64,000 bases of DNA from Catonia carolina. Its lineage: Eukaryota > Arthropoda > Insecta > Hemiptera > Achilidae. The notes beneath the pieces are model-generated. The model saw only the letters and a list, made by a program, of their open reading frames with translations. It did no database searches and was not told where the DNA came from. Location: contig JAQMRL010000001.1 of NCBI GenBank assembly GCA_035578175.1, positions 438,922,124-438,986,123 on the forward strand, in the 5' to 3' direction. This document shows positions 11,930-24,064 of this stretch, one piece after another (the first letter of the stretch is position 1; the number at the start of each line of letters is the position of its first letter). A program made the position numbers and the translations under genes.

Positions 11930-12299
11930 AACATTTTAGAACTAACTGAATGTAAACACACCATCCCTACAAAAATCGCATAAGTCTGGCTTTCATTAAG
12001 TAATAAAACAGTAAGGAAGAGCTTATCCCTAAGGATATTAAGTGATTTCTTCTAATTAAAAAATGAAAGTGGATGTTCTTTTGAAGCTTAAGCTCTACTT
12101 TCTAGTGGAAGAAGCCATACAAAGATTCTATGAAAAAATATTTTTAAGGTGTTTAACTACTGTTTATGACAACGATTAAGAACGTGAATCGCCCTGAAAA
12201 TCAACATTTTTCTTTCTTAAAGTTAACAATTTCAATTTTCATTATTACAGAAAGCTATTATTTGAAGTCATTATGTAAACTACTGAAATAAATAAATGG

Positions 12300-12478
12300 C
12301 CGGCCCATGGTGTAGTGGTCAGCACAACTGGCTACTATGCCGGGGGGGTCCCAGGTTCGATTCCCGGTCAGGTGTGGCATTTTTTCCATCTGTAAATCAC
12401 CGCATATCATTACCTACGCACAAGCCCAAGGCTTATGCAGGCATCATCACTCGATAAACAAAATAAATAAATGAATAA
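12300..12478 (+). mobile_element. tRNA-derived SINE, second head type
   Basis: The head reads GGCCGGCCCATGGTGTAGTGG (A-box-like) and GGTTCGATTCCCGG (B box). The tail is CTCGATAAACAAAATAAATA, and AAATAAATAAATG lies on both sides as a likely target duplication. The body (CATCTGTAAATCACCGCATATC) is unlike the other SINEs in the window. Confidence 0.75.
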
Positions 12479-12691
12479 ATGAATACTGTTGTAAAACACA
12501 ATTTTCTACTGGTCTAACAACGTAATTTAATAATTTACTCCAATTTATTTCAGAACACCTTAAGTCTAAATTTTCAATTGTTTTTAAACAACTTGCTTGT
12601 CTTTAAAAAAACAAAAGTATATTTTTATATTAAAGGGGACGACAGCCTTCTGAATAATTTAATTTTTTTTAATTGAAACATAATAAATTAT

Positions 12692-13087
12692 TATGCCCAA
12701 AACGGGCAGGTGGAGTGATATTTTAATTGCAATCTATCTGTTTGGTCCAAGGCTAAAAAAAATAGTTCTGTTTCTTATCACATAGTCAGCCACTTATATG
12801 ACTGAACTATTTAAGAACAGAAGAGGTAGAGGTGTACTGTGACACTAGTCAGAGTTATCTCCTCCGAGAGTAATGAATTTCACTATGCAGCCAGACCCTG
12901 TGGTGAACGAAGTGAAGGTGTCATTTACAGGGTGGAAAGTGAGTACTTTTCGGAGGGCCTGGTATGCTGATAAGCATACTCTTTCAACTCGGTGAGGAAG
13001 GGAATGGTAAACCACCTTACCCCTCGTTTTTACTTAGTAAAACCTCTAGAGGTTCAAACCAGCCTTTCGGCTGTTGACCTAAACAAC
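12692..13087 (+). mobile_element. 400-bp (AAC)n-tailed retroposon, copy 1
   Basis: It starts GCCCAAAACGGGCAGG, ends GACCTAAACAAC, and is flanked by a perfect 10-bp duplication AATAAATTAT (12682-12691 and 13088-13097). The body includes CAGCCAGACCCTGTGGTGAA and GCTGATAAGCATAC. It has no tRNA-like head and no full coding region. Other copies: 22625, 28291, 44473, 54900, 58840 and fragments. Confidence 0.85.
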
Positions 13088-13097
13088 AATAAATTAT

Positions 13098-14700
13098 AAG
13101 ATTTTAATTTTTCAAAAAGTTAGGTATTTTGACTTACGGGCTTTCTATAATGACCGATTCAATTATCCTGTAATAGCAATAAATTTACAATTTTCAGTTT
13201 TTCAAAAATTCGTTCTTCGTTAATCGTATTATAATATGACAAATCTTTGGTAACAGTTCAAAACAACATTTTATGAAGACACATCCAAACAATAATAATA
13301 TATCGTTAACTTTTTTCTTTAAAAAAAGTTCCAAAGTTTGTTTAACTGTTTATAACTTTATCTGAAATTTCGGTTTATTTAAAATAAGTTTGAGAGAAAT
13401 AAAAAATTATTACAATAAAAGATATTTCTTTAATATTAAGCTAGCATTTACAACTTCCCAAAGTGCATTCTTTATAACCATGTTTTACCCAATGGGTTTT
13501 TTCACAATCCAGTCAACAGTACTTTGACTGTTTCTTCAAATATTTTTTTTGCTCTGGAGCATTTCCAAATATTATCTACATAATAATATTAAACTAGCAT
13601 TACTCAAAATAAACAATTTAATTTTCTACGAACAACTGGATAAAATGGATGATAAAGATATGATACGACGAATTCAAAATACATTAAAAGGTGTTTAAAA
13701 AATGGTTTAATGAGTCAGGTTTTTATATAGTATAAAATTTTAGATCATAGTTATTTTTTTCTATTTTTGTTAATTAATTTTTAAGTATATTAAAGTATTA
13801 AAAAAATCATTAAAAAATTATAATATTAGTTTTATTTCATTGTTCTACATTGCACGAGCGCTTCCATGCATCTTAATTATTCGGTCGGATATCACATCTT
13901 TGGTGTAATATTTGTTTTAATTGATTTTAATATTTTTTTTATTGAAGAAATCAATAACAGTAACATACAAATGTTAGCACACAAATTTATAGTGGTACAA
14001 ATGGCATCCCTGTTGGATATTTATATCCACCCTGATGGATTTATAGTGGTACAGGGTATTCAACAACAAGATAAAAAAATTTTCATATCTAATCAGGAAC
14101 TGAATTGAAAACTTTTTTATTTAACAGTCTGTAAGTTCAATGTGTCTCTGTACCACTTGTGCCATCCACATAAAAGGGCTAAACTATTCTTAAAAATATT
14201 TAGTGTAGTTAGAAATAATATTTTTACCATATATATAATGCTTATATTATAAGTACAGGCTGAGAAAAATTGTGTATTACTAGATAAAAATTATTGGAAA
14301 GTAATGAATTTAATTAATGTTCGTACTTAACTATATCGGGTTTTATATTGACATATACTATACTCACTTTCTGGATTCTTTTGGATGTAGTTAAAAAAAA
14401 ACAATCTACCGTATTTAATTCTTTGATACATAAATTGGACTAATTATCAAGATAGGATATTTTTACATAAATAGAAAATATAATTAATTAATTTTAGTTA
14501 ACAATTTTCAGAGAAAATACAGAGAATCCAGAAAGTTACTGGGCAGTGGTCCATTCTTTCACAATTAGGGTCTGGGTAGCTATGAGTAGAGCATGTACTG
14601 TACAACCATTTTGTTTTGAAATATTATAGTCAATAGTGATTGTTATTGTACTGAGATTTTAGTGAAATCATTTAGTCAATTAACAGAAGTGAAAATCAAT
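13098..14700. other. AT-rich interval; no gene seen
   Basis: Mostly AT-rich unique sequence. An 80-codon open frame at 13866-14108 (+) has a small internal repeat in which a Pro-Asp-Gly-Phe-Ile-Val-Val-Gln-type phrase occurs twice. I recognise no family and see no splice or start context, so no gene is called. Confidence 0.35.
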
Positions 14701-14769
14701 AACGATTGGTACAAACAAGATGTCGCCACAGCACACGCATCTAACATTTCAATGGCTTTCTGACGTAAT

Positions 14770-15048
14770 CTCTTTGGTGAATGAATCATTTTCAGGAATT
14801 TATGGCCTGCAAGATTGCCTTATCCGACTCCCCCAAATTACTTTTTATAGGAGGCGGTGAAACAAACAGCTGTTTATCGCAAAATACCACACACGATTGA
14901 TAAAGAAAAAACCACAATAATGGCATACATTAAAGGAATCACTGTTCATGCGTTCGGTAAAGTGTTTGAAAACAAACTGAAACGATTTCAGTCCTGTATT
15001 GATGCGAAAAGAGCCCATTTCCAATACCTTTTACAAGCAATCCAATAA
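14770..15048 (+). pseudogene. C-terminal remnant of a DDE (mariner/Tc1-like) transposase
   Basis: After a broken stretch reading GLQDCLIRLPQITF in the reading frame 5' of it, the frame AVKQTAVYRKIPHTIDKEKT continues through KGITVHAFGKVFENKLKRFQ and SCIDAKRAHFQYLL to a stop. This resembles the end of insect DDE transposases (SPDLTPPDYFLWGxVKxxVYxxxPxTIDELKxxIxxxIxxI). Only the end is present and it has a frameshift before it. Confidence 0.6.
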
Positions 15049-15177
15049 TGACTTAATAACAATGTATAACAAGGTAGTTATGAGCGTAATTATTTCTCAA
15101 GAAAGTATAGTCATTTCTTTTCCGTAAATCAAGTGCACATCAACTTTTTAAACACCTGGCAGTGAAACAATCTCCAG

Positions 15178-15690
15178 TCTCAAGAAGAACACGGAGCACA
15201 GAATCTCAAAATTGGTGCGTCGGATCATCAGGAGATGCCTGAACAAAAGAAGTTTTACTGATGGGATATGGAAACCCGTCTCGAAAGAAGAAAAATACAG
15301 AAATACAGAACCTCTAGCAGACCAGATGAGGAAAAAGAGAATTTCCTTCTTTGGACATCTCTTGAGGACCGACTCTTCCAGAATCTCAAAACAAATCACC
15401 AACTTTTTCCTAAATAGAAAAACTCAGCCCCGCTGGATCAGGGAAATTAAGGAGGACATGAACGGACTCCAAATCTCACTTGAGGACTTCAAAACAAAAT
15501 CCGGAAGTTACCACAGGCTGAAGACCACAAGACTCGAACAGCAGAAACCGACAAAATGACCGAAAGTTGTGTACTCTGACAAGGAATGGCAGAGAAGATC
15601 AGATGGATTGAAGGAATACTGGAGAAAGTTCAAGGAGGGAAACATCAGGAAAGGACTCCAAAACCGCAAAAATTTAAATGAGTTTATTTT
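15178..15690 (+). pseudogene. Non-LTR retrotransposon 3' end
   Basis: The frame opens with MVRRIIRRCLNKRSFTDG and contains KKRISFFGHLLRTDSSRISK, then WIREIKEDMNGLQISLEDFK, ending after a stop with an ERQRRSDGLKEYW-like phrase. The F-x-GH-[IL]-x-R-x-x-x-x-R motif is the post-RT region of insect LINEs. A second, shorter copy is at 19515. It ends in an A/T-rich tail. Confidence 0.75.
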
Positions 15691-17656
15691 TTTAGTTTGA
15701 TGAACTTATGTAGTCCTATTTGGCTTTTTTTTAAAAAAAAAAATCATTCGGATTTTTCAAAGTAAATCTCAATCGAGACATAAAATATGAACAGCCCCAA
15801 ATTGTGAGATATTCAGACAGATTAATTACAACATAAAAACATCCATCCATTTTATAATTAATTAACAAAAAAAACCAATAAAATTACATGTAATTAAAAC
15901 TAATTAATAATAATACATATTGGTAGTAATGCGAGGTACTTGTTCCCACTATAATAAAATTAATTACAAACTAAAAAACTACAAAAAAAACCAATAAATA
16001 AATAAATAAAATACAATAAAAATTACTATAATTAATTAAAAATCTAAATGGATGAATATTAGGTCCTTTCAAGGCTGTGCATATTTTTTTATTTTATTTT
16101 TTTTTTATAGTATTATCATTATAGAATAATGTTTCAAAACGTTTAATTAATTATCAAAATTAATTTTCGCAATGAAATTCAATATGAATGTATATAACAT
16201 AAGATACATATTGTGACAATATCAAAGAAGAGCATGGTTTGCGAAATTTCTAGAATTAAATTCATAAAATGGTAAAGAGTAGACAATAGTGTGAAAAAGT
16301 AACAATAGGGTTTGCTATAAAAGGATACCTATTTAAAAAGGTTATTTATAAAAGGTCTTTGTTGTACAACTATTTATGAAAGGGTTGGTTGATTACCTGT
16401 AACACCTTTTATTCTATTGTTAACTTGTTTACAATAGTTAAGATTTCTCCAGAAAAGATCATTGATCGACCCTTCAGGGTCTTTCAAGAAGGCTGTTTGA
16501 ATCGCCTATATGAATAGGTGATTTCTTGTGGAATTGTATACATGATCTAATGATTGGGCAAAAATGCAGTCTCACAATACGATATTTTCGCTTTACAATC
16601 GTTCTTCCGGAACGAATTATGATCGTAATGTGAGGGCTTACTGTATATAAATCACAATCTATTTTTACTTTTATTCATATATAATTTTAATGTCAAAATA
16701 AATATTTTATAAGAGAAATCAGAAAAGTCCAATTGCTTTTATTAATGTCAACACAAAATATAAGGCTATTTATATTACGGTACAAAGAGATTCACCAGTT
16801 AGTTCAGTGTGGGTTTCCGTTCTGTGGACAAAGAGATTGAAGTGTAATGCTGCAGTACAGGTCAACAATTAACGTGGCAATTTACGCATGTGATCGGTAT
16901 GTGGTATATATAAAGACATTAAATAGGATTAAATAATTAACCACAATAACTTTACAAGAAATAAATGCATACAAAAGTATTAAACACTGGTAAGCGTTTA
17001 GAGGCATACTTTTCTAACAACCAGTACCTATGTTCACTACTCAGAATAAAAAGGAGGAGACAAGTAGAGGGAGAGGGAACATGTACACGCCTTCAAAGTT
17101 ATGTAAGCGTATGCGCAGTAGACGGATTTGGTTGAGGTACGCGCTGATGAAGGGAGAAATAATGGTGTGAGTAGAGGGGGCAGTAGAGGGGGGAATGCAT
17201 AACGTACCGTAGGTTTATATGGTCTAGGCGCTTACGGGAGCCTCTTTTTCCTAAAAGAGCGACCTCCAACATGGTGGAAGGGTTGACGTTTCCTTTGGGG
17301 CTTTTCACAAATGTCCACCGACCACAGACAATAAGACAAAATAGTCAACCGTTCGAGCTACGATCTGTTCTCTGCGACAGCTTCAGTAGAATGAGACAAT
17401 TCACGCACGCACATACGCATGCATCGAACGTATGTCATACCTTCTACAGCCGGCAGTATTCTCCCCACTCGCTTCTCATTTCTGCGCCAACTACGCTTAC
17501 AAAACATGTGACAGATTGTACTTGTACAAGCTTCTATTGAAATTACATGTAGTATAGTAGATCTGGATTGGGTTTGAAGTTCCGATTTCAACCGGACAGG
17601 TTCATGATCATAATACAGATGCACGCGACCAACCACTACTTTCCTGCAAATAATCT
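15691..17656. other. No gene seen; AT-rich then a GC-richer stretch
   Basis: 15700-16100 is rich in TTAATTAA-like words. From 17040 to 17560 base composition rises, with AGTAGAGGG repeats and CGCATGCG-like words and overlapping open frames on both strands (17271-17540 + and 17358-17783 -) that overlap each other and match nothing I recognise. This is probably a repeat. Confidence 0.35.
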
Positions 17657-18108
17657 CAGGTGAGGCCAGTTCAGAAAGTAACCTCCGTTTGATGTAAATA
17701 AAAAAAACTTGCATAGAAAAATATTTTGCTATATACATCTTAACAACTACAAATTTTTTACTATATTTCAACATAGTCATCATTAAAATTTAAGCATTTG
17801 TCATAGCATTTCACTAATTTACAAATTCTTTCTTCACGAAATTCAGCTGCCATGGCATGTAGCCAATTATCCATGACATTTTAAAGTTCGTAATCATCAT
17901 TCAAATGCCGCGATGCAAGCCACTGATGAATATCACTTGAAAAAGTGGCTTGCATTGCAGCCCTTCGATAATGACGATAAACTTCAAAATATCGTGAACG
18001 ATTGGCTACATGACCAGGTGGCTGAATTTTACGAAAAAGGAATTTGTAAATACATGAAACACTACAACAAATGCTGAAATTTTAATGACGAGGTTGAAAA
18101 ACAGTAAA
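17657..18108. pseudogene. Two mariner transposase C-terminal ends, head to head
   Basis: On the minus strand (17937 to 17750) the frame reads NVMDNWLHAMAAEFREERIC and then KLVKCYDKCLNFNDDYVEI, ending in a stop. On the plus strand (17940-18108) it reads KKWLALQPFDNDDKLQNIVN, WLHDQVAEFYEKGICKYMKH and YNKC, then a stop and NFNDEVEKQ. Both are the C-terminus of a mariner transposase (W-L-x-x-Q-x-x-x-FxxxGIxKLxxRYDKCLNxxGDYVEK). The junction is a short inverted repeat GCAAGCCACT/AGTGGCTTGC. TIR-like CAGTTCAGAAAGTAACCTCC is at 17670. Confidence 0.75.
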
Positions 18109-18579
18109 AAAAAAATAAAAGATTTCATGATGTATATAACAAAATATTGTCAACTAATATAATATTTTTATTTCTCTCAAATTCATTCGAGATGAATGAG
18201 TTTTATAAAATAACTCAAAACACCTCGATTAGGTATTTAACACATTTTTTTTTTTTAAATCCATAAGGCTATTATGTAAACTTGATATAACCACTTTTTT
18301 TAGGTTATCAATAAACCCAAACGCAATAATGATTTTATACAGAAAGAATTAATTATATAAATTATTTTGAAAACAACCTCAAATTTAAATAAAAAAAAAA
18401 AAAAACAGTATGGTATAGGTATGCGAGTCATGATTTTGCCTTTGTTTTAACAAAGGGTAAAAAAAGGGGGAAAAGCATTAGTGCGCATGCGCGACTGCTT
18501 TGGTATCAGTTTGCCACCACAACAGCGTAAACTATACTTAGAGAACGTATAGTATATCGCGGAACATTTTGTAGATTAA

Positions 18580-19210
18580 TACTATCAGTGCTAAGCCCGT
18601 AAATTTACAGGTTCACAAACCTTCGCTACAGTTTGGACCCCGTAATCATACGGGGTCGACTTCCACGTGTTGTGCAATACACACGAACGTTTTTATAAAG
18701 GTTTTCTAATATTGTGAACACTTTTTACACTTTTAGTTACAATTTCAACCACTAAAGCGCTGTTTTAAACTCAATTATGTAGTCTATGACTCGTTTCACG
18801 ATGTGTTGTTTACAAGTCAAAAAGTATTGCATCTAACCTAAAATTAGTAAAAATGTAAAATTTTTATAGTATTTGTTTTTTAGTGTAAATAGTAATCTGT
18901 AAATAGTTGATTAGTTAGTGAATATATATATATATATATATAGTTTTATTAGTGTAGTTGTTTATTACGGTTCAATTTTTTTTCTTTCAAAAAAGCCCTT
19001 ATTTCTTTAGGGTCAAAAGCAATATAAGTAATATTAAAACAACTACAAAAAAAATAGTGCTTTGAAGATGAAAAATGGAGCTTTAATTTGAGGTAAAATA
19101 CATTAAATTCTATCAAAACTTAAATTTTCTATAAAATATGAAAAATGTTTAAAAATGGCCAGCATACCAAGTAATTTTTAATAAAAAAAAAAAGTCCAGC
19201 ACTGAAAGAG
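18580..19210. mobile_element. TTAA-target MITE (piggyBac-like), copy at 18.6 kb
   Basis: It is flanked by TTAA at 18576-18579 and 19211-19214. The ends are inverted: TACTATCAGTGCT against AGCACTGAAAGAG. The related repeat at 49130 retains an uninterrupted TTAA in the same context (GCAGGTTAACAGTATG). 631 bp, AT-rich, non-coding, with a (TA)n run at 18922. Confidence 0.75.
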
Positions 19211-19514
19211 TTAACCGTTTGTTACTGTAAACGAACATGTTGGTTTCTCAAAAACACGGTCGAACCGTTTAAAGAGCTGAACGAAATCTAATATGCAATC
19301 TAATAAAATGCTGTAAAGTTGAAGCTATAAACAAAAATACTTTCCATATCTCTTTAACAAAAGCTGTGAACCAGCAGCTACTACTGTGACATTTCTCTTT
19401 CCACAATTCAAAATATAAAGAAGGAAGTTAAAGACAATGAAGAAGATAATTCTTCATCGACAGCTTTTTTGACACCTGGTAATAAAAAAAAGGAAACAGT
19501 TATATAAATAAGAA

Positions 19515-19900
19515 AGTTTCAAAACAAATCATCAACTTTTTCCTTAATAGAAAAACTCAGCCCCACTGGATCAGGGAAATTAAGGAGGACATGGACGAGC
19601 TCCAAATCTCACTTGAGGACCTCAAAACAAAAGCCGGAAATTACCACAGGCTGAAAACCACAAGACTTGAACAGCAGAAACCGACGAAATGACAGAAAGT
19701 TGTGTATTCTGACAAGGAACGGCAGAGAAGATCGGATGGATTGAGGGAATACTAGAGAAATTTCAAGGAAGGAAACATTAGGAAAGGACTCCAAAAGCTG
19801 AAAAATTGATCCGCAAAAATTGAAATAAGCTTTTTTTTTAGTTTGCTGAACTTATGTAGTCCTATGTGGCTTTAAAATTAAAATAAAAAAAAATAAAAAA
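19515..19900 (+). pseudogene. Non-LTR retrotransposon 3' end, second copy
   Basis: Reads SKQIINFFLNRKTQPHWIRE and then IKEDMDELQISLEDLKTKAG before a stop. Nearly the same as 15380-15690 but starting later, as expected of 5'-truncated LINE insertions. A poly(A)/(AAAT)n tail follows at 19870. Confidence 0.75.
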
Positions 19901-20246
19901 ATAAAAAAAGTTATGCCGACATGTGAAAGACATGTTATGCCGACATGTTTTGAAAGAAAGGATATAAATTTTAGTTGGGGAAACTTTGTACATTAAGAAA
20001 AATTTTAAAGGCAACAGATTTTAAATAAAAAAAAAGTCTGTCACAACAAAGTATATTAATTGAGGCAACATGTCGTTAACAAACGGTGCAATTGCATGGT
20101 AGTAAAATATAGTGTCTCACTGTTGAGGTTGGCAGCACTGTCAGATTTCTCTTCCCTTCCTCACAGCCGATCCATATGCAAAAGGCGTTCTCATGACTCA
20201 CTATCCATACCGCATATTAAACCACTTAAACCACCTTTTTCTAATA

Positions 20247-20821
20247 CAGTAGAATCTTGATAGTCCGGCCGTGCAGTAGTCCAACACCTCCAGTAATCCG
20301 GCCCTTAAAAATATTACACCTAAAAGTATAAAACCTCACCCAGGACAGATTTTGGTGAAAGATTTAAATTGAATTAAGGAAATCAACTCGACCTAATTAC
20401 GGCGGATTTAATACATAACACGTATGTTTAGGATTTGCTTAAAGAAATGAATAAGCAGACATTAATTATTATTGTTAAATGGAATAATTTTTGGCCATTT
20501 ATCCAAAACCCAGAACTGGGTCATACTCTATACTTCATGCTGAATTGACAACCAATTGTAACTCTTAGAAAAAGAGCACCCCCACACCGCACTAGGCGAT
20601 ATCAATAGCCGATAATTATGTTTAGTACAATGACTACGGAAATACTCAGCCAACCTTTTTTAATTAGGTAATTTAATTTTAAATCACATAGAAAATCAAT
20701 GCATATTCATTTTTTGTTTAAATTTATAGTTTCAAAATTTCAACACATCCAGTAATCCGGCATTTTCAGTAATTCAGCACCCTATCGGTCCCAAACAGGC
20801 CGGACTATTGAGGTTCTACTG
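20247..20821. mobile_element. pogo/Tigger-like MITE
   Basis: It begins CAGTAGAATCTTGATAGTCC and ends GGACTATTGAGGTTCTACTG, flanked by TA on each side (20245-20246, 20822-20823). The CAGTAGAA(T/C)CT(C/T)GATARTCCGG terminus is characteristic of pogo-family elements, where TA is the target. AGTAATCCGGC is repeated near both ends. No transposase frame, so non-autonomous. Confidence 0.88.
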
Positions 20822-20823
20822 TA

Positions 20824-22125
20824 TACGTAAAGACCAAAAAGTATCATTTTACAAAATTTAAAAAAAATTCACCATAAAATAAAATTTAGTAACCATAAAA
20901 AAAATTTAAAACCAATTCGATAACTTACAATTATTCGTTTAAACAAAAAGCTGCGATACACGCATTATATGATTTACAGTTGATTAATAAACTAATAAAT
21001 AGGCAATATACATATTATAATTACAAATATTGAAAACTATAATTATATAATTCCTATGGCAGTGATTTATATAAGTTTATTACATAATTATGTCATAAAA
21101 TATAGGCCCATTAATAACAATAATAATAATAATATTAATAGTAACAGTAGTAATTTTTGTGTATTATATAATTCATAATAAAAACATTATTTACTAACCT
21201 ATTATTAATTATCGTTATAGGAAGTGAATAGTACGGAATTTTTTTTATAAAATATAGTATGGAAATATTTTAATATTTTTTATAAGGTGTAGAGGTAATA
21301 CATTTTAATGGGAATAATAAAATTTAACAATTTGCTAGTTCTTTTTAAAGAATTTTTAAATAAGATGGTTTATTTAAAAAAAAAACCGTGAATTGATTAG
21401 ATTTATTGTATTCCAAGAAAAACAGAGATTTTTTTTGGGAAATATATATTAAACAATTTACCAATTTAACGCCATATAAAAAAAATCAACCAGTAGAAAA
21501 TTGTTAAGTAACACGAGTTAGACGACATATTTACTGCGCCGACCAAATTATAATAGCTTTATATTATTCCTCCTGAGTGGTACAGTTTTTTGAAATTTAT
21601 GATAAGAATAAGGCTTTAATCAAATCCAATGTTTACTTTAACACATTATATAAAAACATACGTGATAGATTGTGTTGAAACTGAATTGCTTTCAATTTAA
21701 CGGACTTTCACAACAATGGACATCGGTGTCGTCAAATTAATCCGTTAAATCGAGCATTGACTGCATTTAAGATTTATATTAACGCTCATTTTTCATGTCC
21801 CGTATAAAATGTATTTCAGTCAGAAAAAAAACTGTTATATATTTCCTTAATGAATACATTCTTTTATAAAAAATTTTAATTTTTTTAAAAAAGTAAATTT
21901 TTTAATGGCAACTACAAAATACTTCTGAAATAGTGTAAACAGCTAAATATAATTTCTGATATGAATGAATCGAATCGTTTAATGGTTAAAAAAAAATCAA
22001 TTTGTTTTAACAGACAACTTAAAAAATTTTTTATACAACAAAATATTTTAAGAATGTTTTTGCAACAAACTTAAATTAATAGTGTAACACAATTGCAATT
22101 TTTTTTTTTCAATTTGGATAATCAT
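20824..22125. other. AT-rich desert; no gene seen
   Basis: AT-rich with (AAT)n at 21116-21150. No open frame of note and no recognised repeat. Confidence 0.4.
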
Positions 22126-22296
22126 TTACCGTATTGCATCGAATTTAAGACGCGTCGTTTTTTTGCAATATCTTCGTTCGTAAAATCAGGGTGCATCTCA
22201 AATTCGCTGTATTTCAATACATGTTATGTACGAAGCAATTAGACCGGTTAAGTTTACGGAACCCTTACTACTACACTCACAACTCACAGACATGCG

Positions 22297-22474
22297 CGCC
22301 GGCCGCATTGGCGCAGTTGGTAACGTGCTCGCCTCACATCATGCGGTCTTGGGTTCGAATCCCATTCAGGCACGGCATCTTTTCATACGTTACAAAAAAA
22401 TCATTTCATCCTTCACCGTCTGCATTAGCAGTTAATAGCAGAACAGTCGAACGTTAAACAAAAAAAAAAAAAAA
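22297..22474 (+). mobile_element. tRNA-derived SINE (GGACGTTAAAC tail)
   Basis: A perfect 13-bp duplication TCACAGACATGCG flanks it (22284-22296 and 22475-22487). The head has TGGCGCAGTTGGTAACGTGC (A box) and GGGTTCGAATCCC (B box); the tail is CAGAACAGTCGAACGTTAAA then poly(A). Related copies: 63428 (+), the dimer at 3772 and a tail fragment at 37917. Confidence 0.9.
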
Positions 22475-22624
22475 TCACAGACATGCGGACCAAGTTTTGA
22501 CTTTCAGTTGAAATATAAGAAAAAAGCAGTTATAATGAGTATTTATGTGTGGTGGTAATGGTATACTTATGTCTCGGTGGCCAAGTTTAAACAATACATC
22601 TCATGTTTGTACCGAATCCTCGTT

Positions 22625-23019
22625 GTTGTTTAGGTCATCAGCCGAAAGGCTGGTTTGAACCCGTAGAGGTTTTACTAAGTAAAACGAGGAGTGAGGTGGT
22701 TTACCATTGCCTTCCTCACTGAGTGGAAAAGTATGCTTATCAGCATGCCGGGCCCTCTGAAAAGGACATATTTTCCACTCTGCAAATGACACCTTCACTT
22801 CATTCACCACAGGGTCTGGCTGTATAATGAAATCCATTACTTTCAGAGGAGGTAACTCGGATTAGTGTCTTTTGCACCTCTACCTCTTCTGTTCTTAAAT
22901 GATTCAGTCATTTAATTGGCTGACCATGTGATAAGAAACAGAACTATTTATTTTAGCCCTGCAACGAACAGATTGAGTACAAAAAATCTGACACTCCACC
23001 TGTTTATTATGGGCAGACT
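22625..23019 (-). mobile_element. 400-bp (AAC)n-tailed retroposon, copy 2
   Basis: Flanked by an 11-bp perfect duplication GAATCCTCGTT (22614-22624 and 23020-23030). Reading on the minus strand it starts GCCCATAATAAACAGG and ends GACCTAAACAACAAC. The longest minus frame (22601-22837) includes QPDPVVNEVKVSFAEWK, a phrase also readable in other copies, which suggests a short relic coding segment or chance conservation. Confidence 0.87.
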
Positions 23020-24064
23020 GAATCCTCGTTCAACCCATTCCCATATTTTGTATTTTTAATTACCTAATTACGACTCTTATTGGAACTCGCAACAGGATCA
23101 TCAAAGTTTTAAATATTAATTAATTAAGTTCATAAACCAACTGCAATTACCGCCATTTATTTTAAGGAGATGTATAGTACATTTGTTTTAGGAAGAAGCT
23201 TGTACGGGGAGGGCGAGTAGGTAGTGTAGGGATAGTTTCAAGGGGCAAGTGTTGTCTCCTTCTCACTTAATGATCATTCCCTCTCTATCTAACTGTATAC
23301 TACTGTTACAACTACGAGGTGCTTCCCCCACCACTAAACAGAATAGCTCAGCGGCACACAGCGTTGGAGGGAGAGCTTCAAGCTAGAACAAATGACCTAT
23401 ACAACTCAACACTTTTACCACGTAATTAAATTTTCTTCAATACCTACTTTATGTGTACGTTAATTTTACCTTCCTTTATTTTTTCCCACAAAATATGATT
23501 ATACATTTTGGGGTGCCGTCTTAAATTCAATGCAATATGGTAATTTATTTCATTCATCATCAGTATTTTTTGCTTTTATCAACTTTAGGTAAATTGCTAC
23601 TACTGGAAATCGTTATATTTTAATTATATTAACTGGTAACCTAAATAAATTTTATAAAATACGACAAAACACAGAAATATTACCAAAAAATAAATAAATA
23701 AATTTTGATATTTCGGTGGATTTAAAAAAAAAATCCATTAGAAATACAAATAGATTTTTATTTTTAATACGTTTGAAAGCTTACGAAGAGATGACATTCT
23801 ATTTACAAAAATAAAACCAAATTGTTTTTATTATTATTATTATAATATTATTATCGATAGGAACTTGTACACTTATTTTCGTTGTTTTTTTTCTTGGCCA
23901 ATTGGCAAATTAGGACTATGTTGTTATTATTTAATGTTGTTATTATTCAAATTAGGACTACGTTGTTATTATTCAAATTAGGACTATGTTGTTATTATTT
24001 TCTATGACAGTATTATTTCAGCAGCATCATCGTTCTTCATTTATGTTGAGGCCATCTTCAGATT

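Larger units (their letters stand above)
18410..20246. repeat. Large unclassified repeat, copy 1, broken by insertions
   Basis: The same repeat is at 48990-50650. Shared blocks include GCATGCGCGACTGCT, GAAGTTAAAGACAATGAAGA (copy 2 with changes), and AACAAACGGTGCAATTGCA. In copy 1 it is interrupted by a TTAA MITE (18580-19210) and LINE debris (19515-19900). In copy 2 it is interrupted by a Helentron-like element. Open frames are broken and I cannot name the family. Confidence 0.55.
22126..23543. mobile_element. DNA transposon with 30-bp TIRs holding two retroposons
   Basis: Left end TTACCGTATTGCATCGAATT and right end AATTCAATGCAATATGGTAA are inverted copies over about 30 bp, including the TAAGACGCGTCG / GTGCCGTCTTA part. 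Total 1418 bp, of which about 570 bp are later insertions (SINE at 22297 and retroposon at 22625). No transposase frame is visible. Confidence 0.7.

Noticed and set aside
17358..17783. 141-codon minus-strand frame as a host gene
   Set aside because: Overlaps a mariner fragment, has no recognisable domain, and the opposite strand is equally open, so it is likely repeat sequence.
22302..22375. tRNA-like sequence with A and B boxes
   Set aside because: It has a SINE body, poly(A) tail and 13-bp target duplication, and the same head recurs at 57 and 63 kb, so it is a SINE head and not a tRNA gene. The same reasoning applies to 5881, 12300, 34038, 52405 and 63428.
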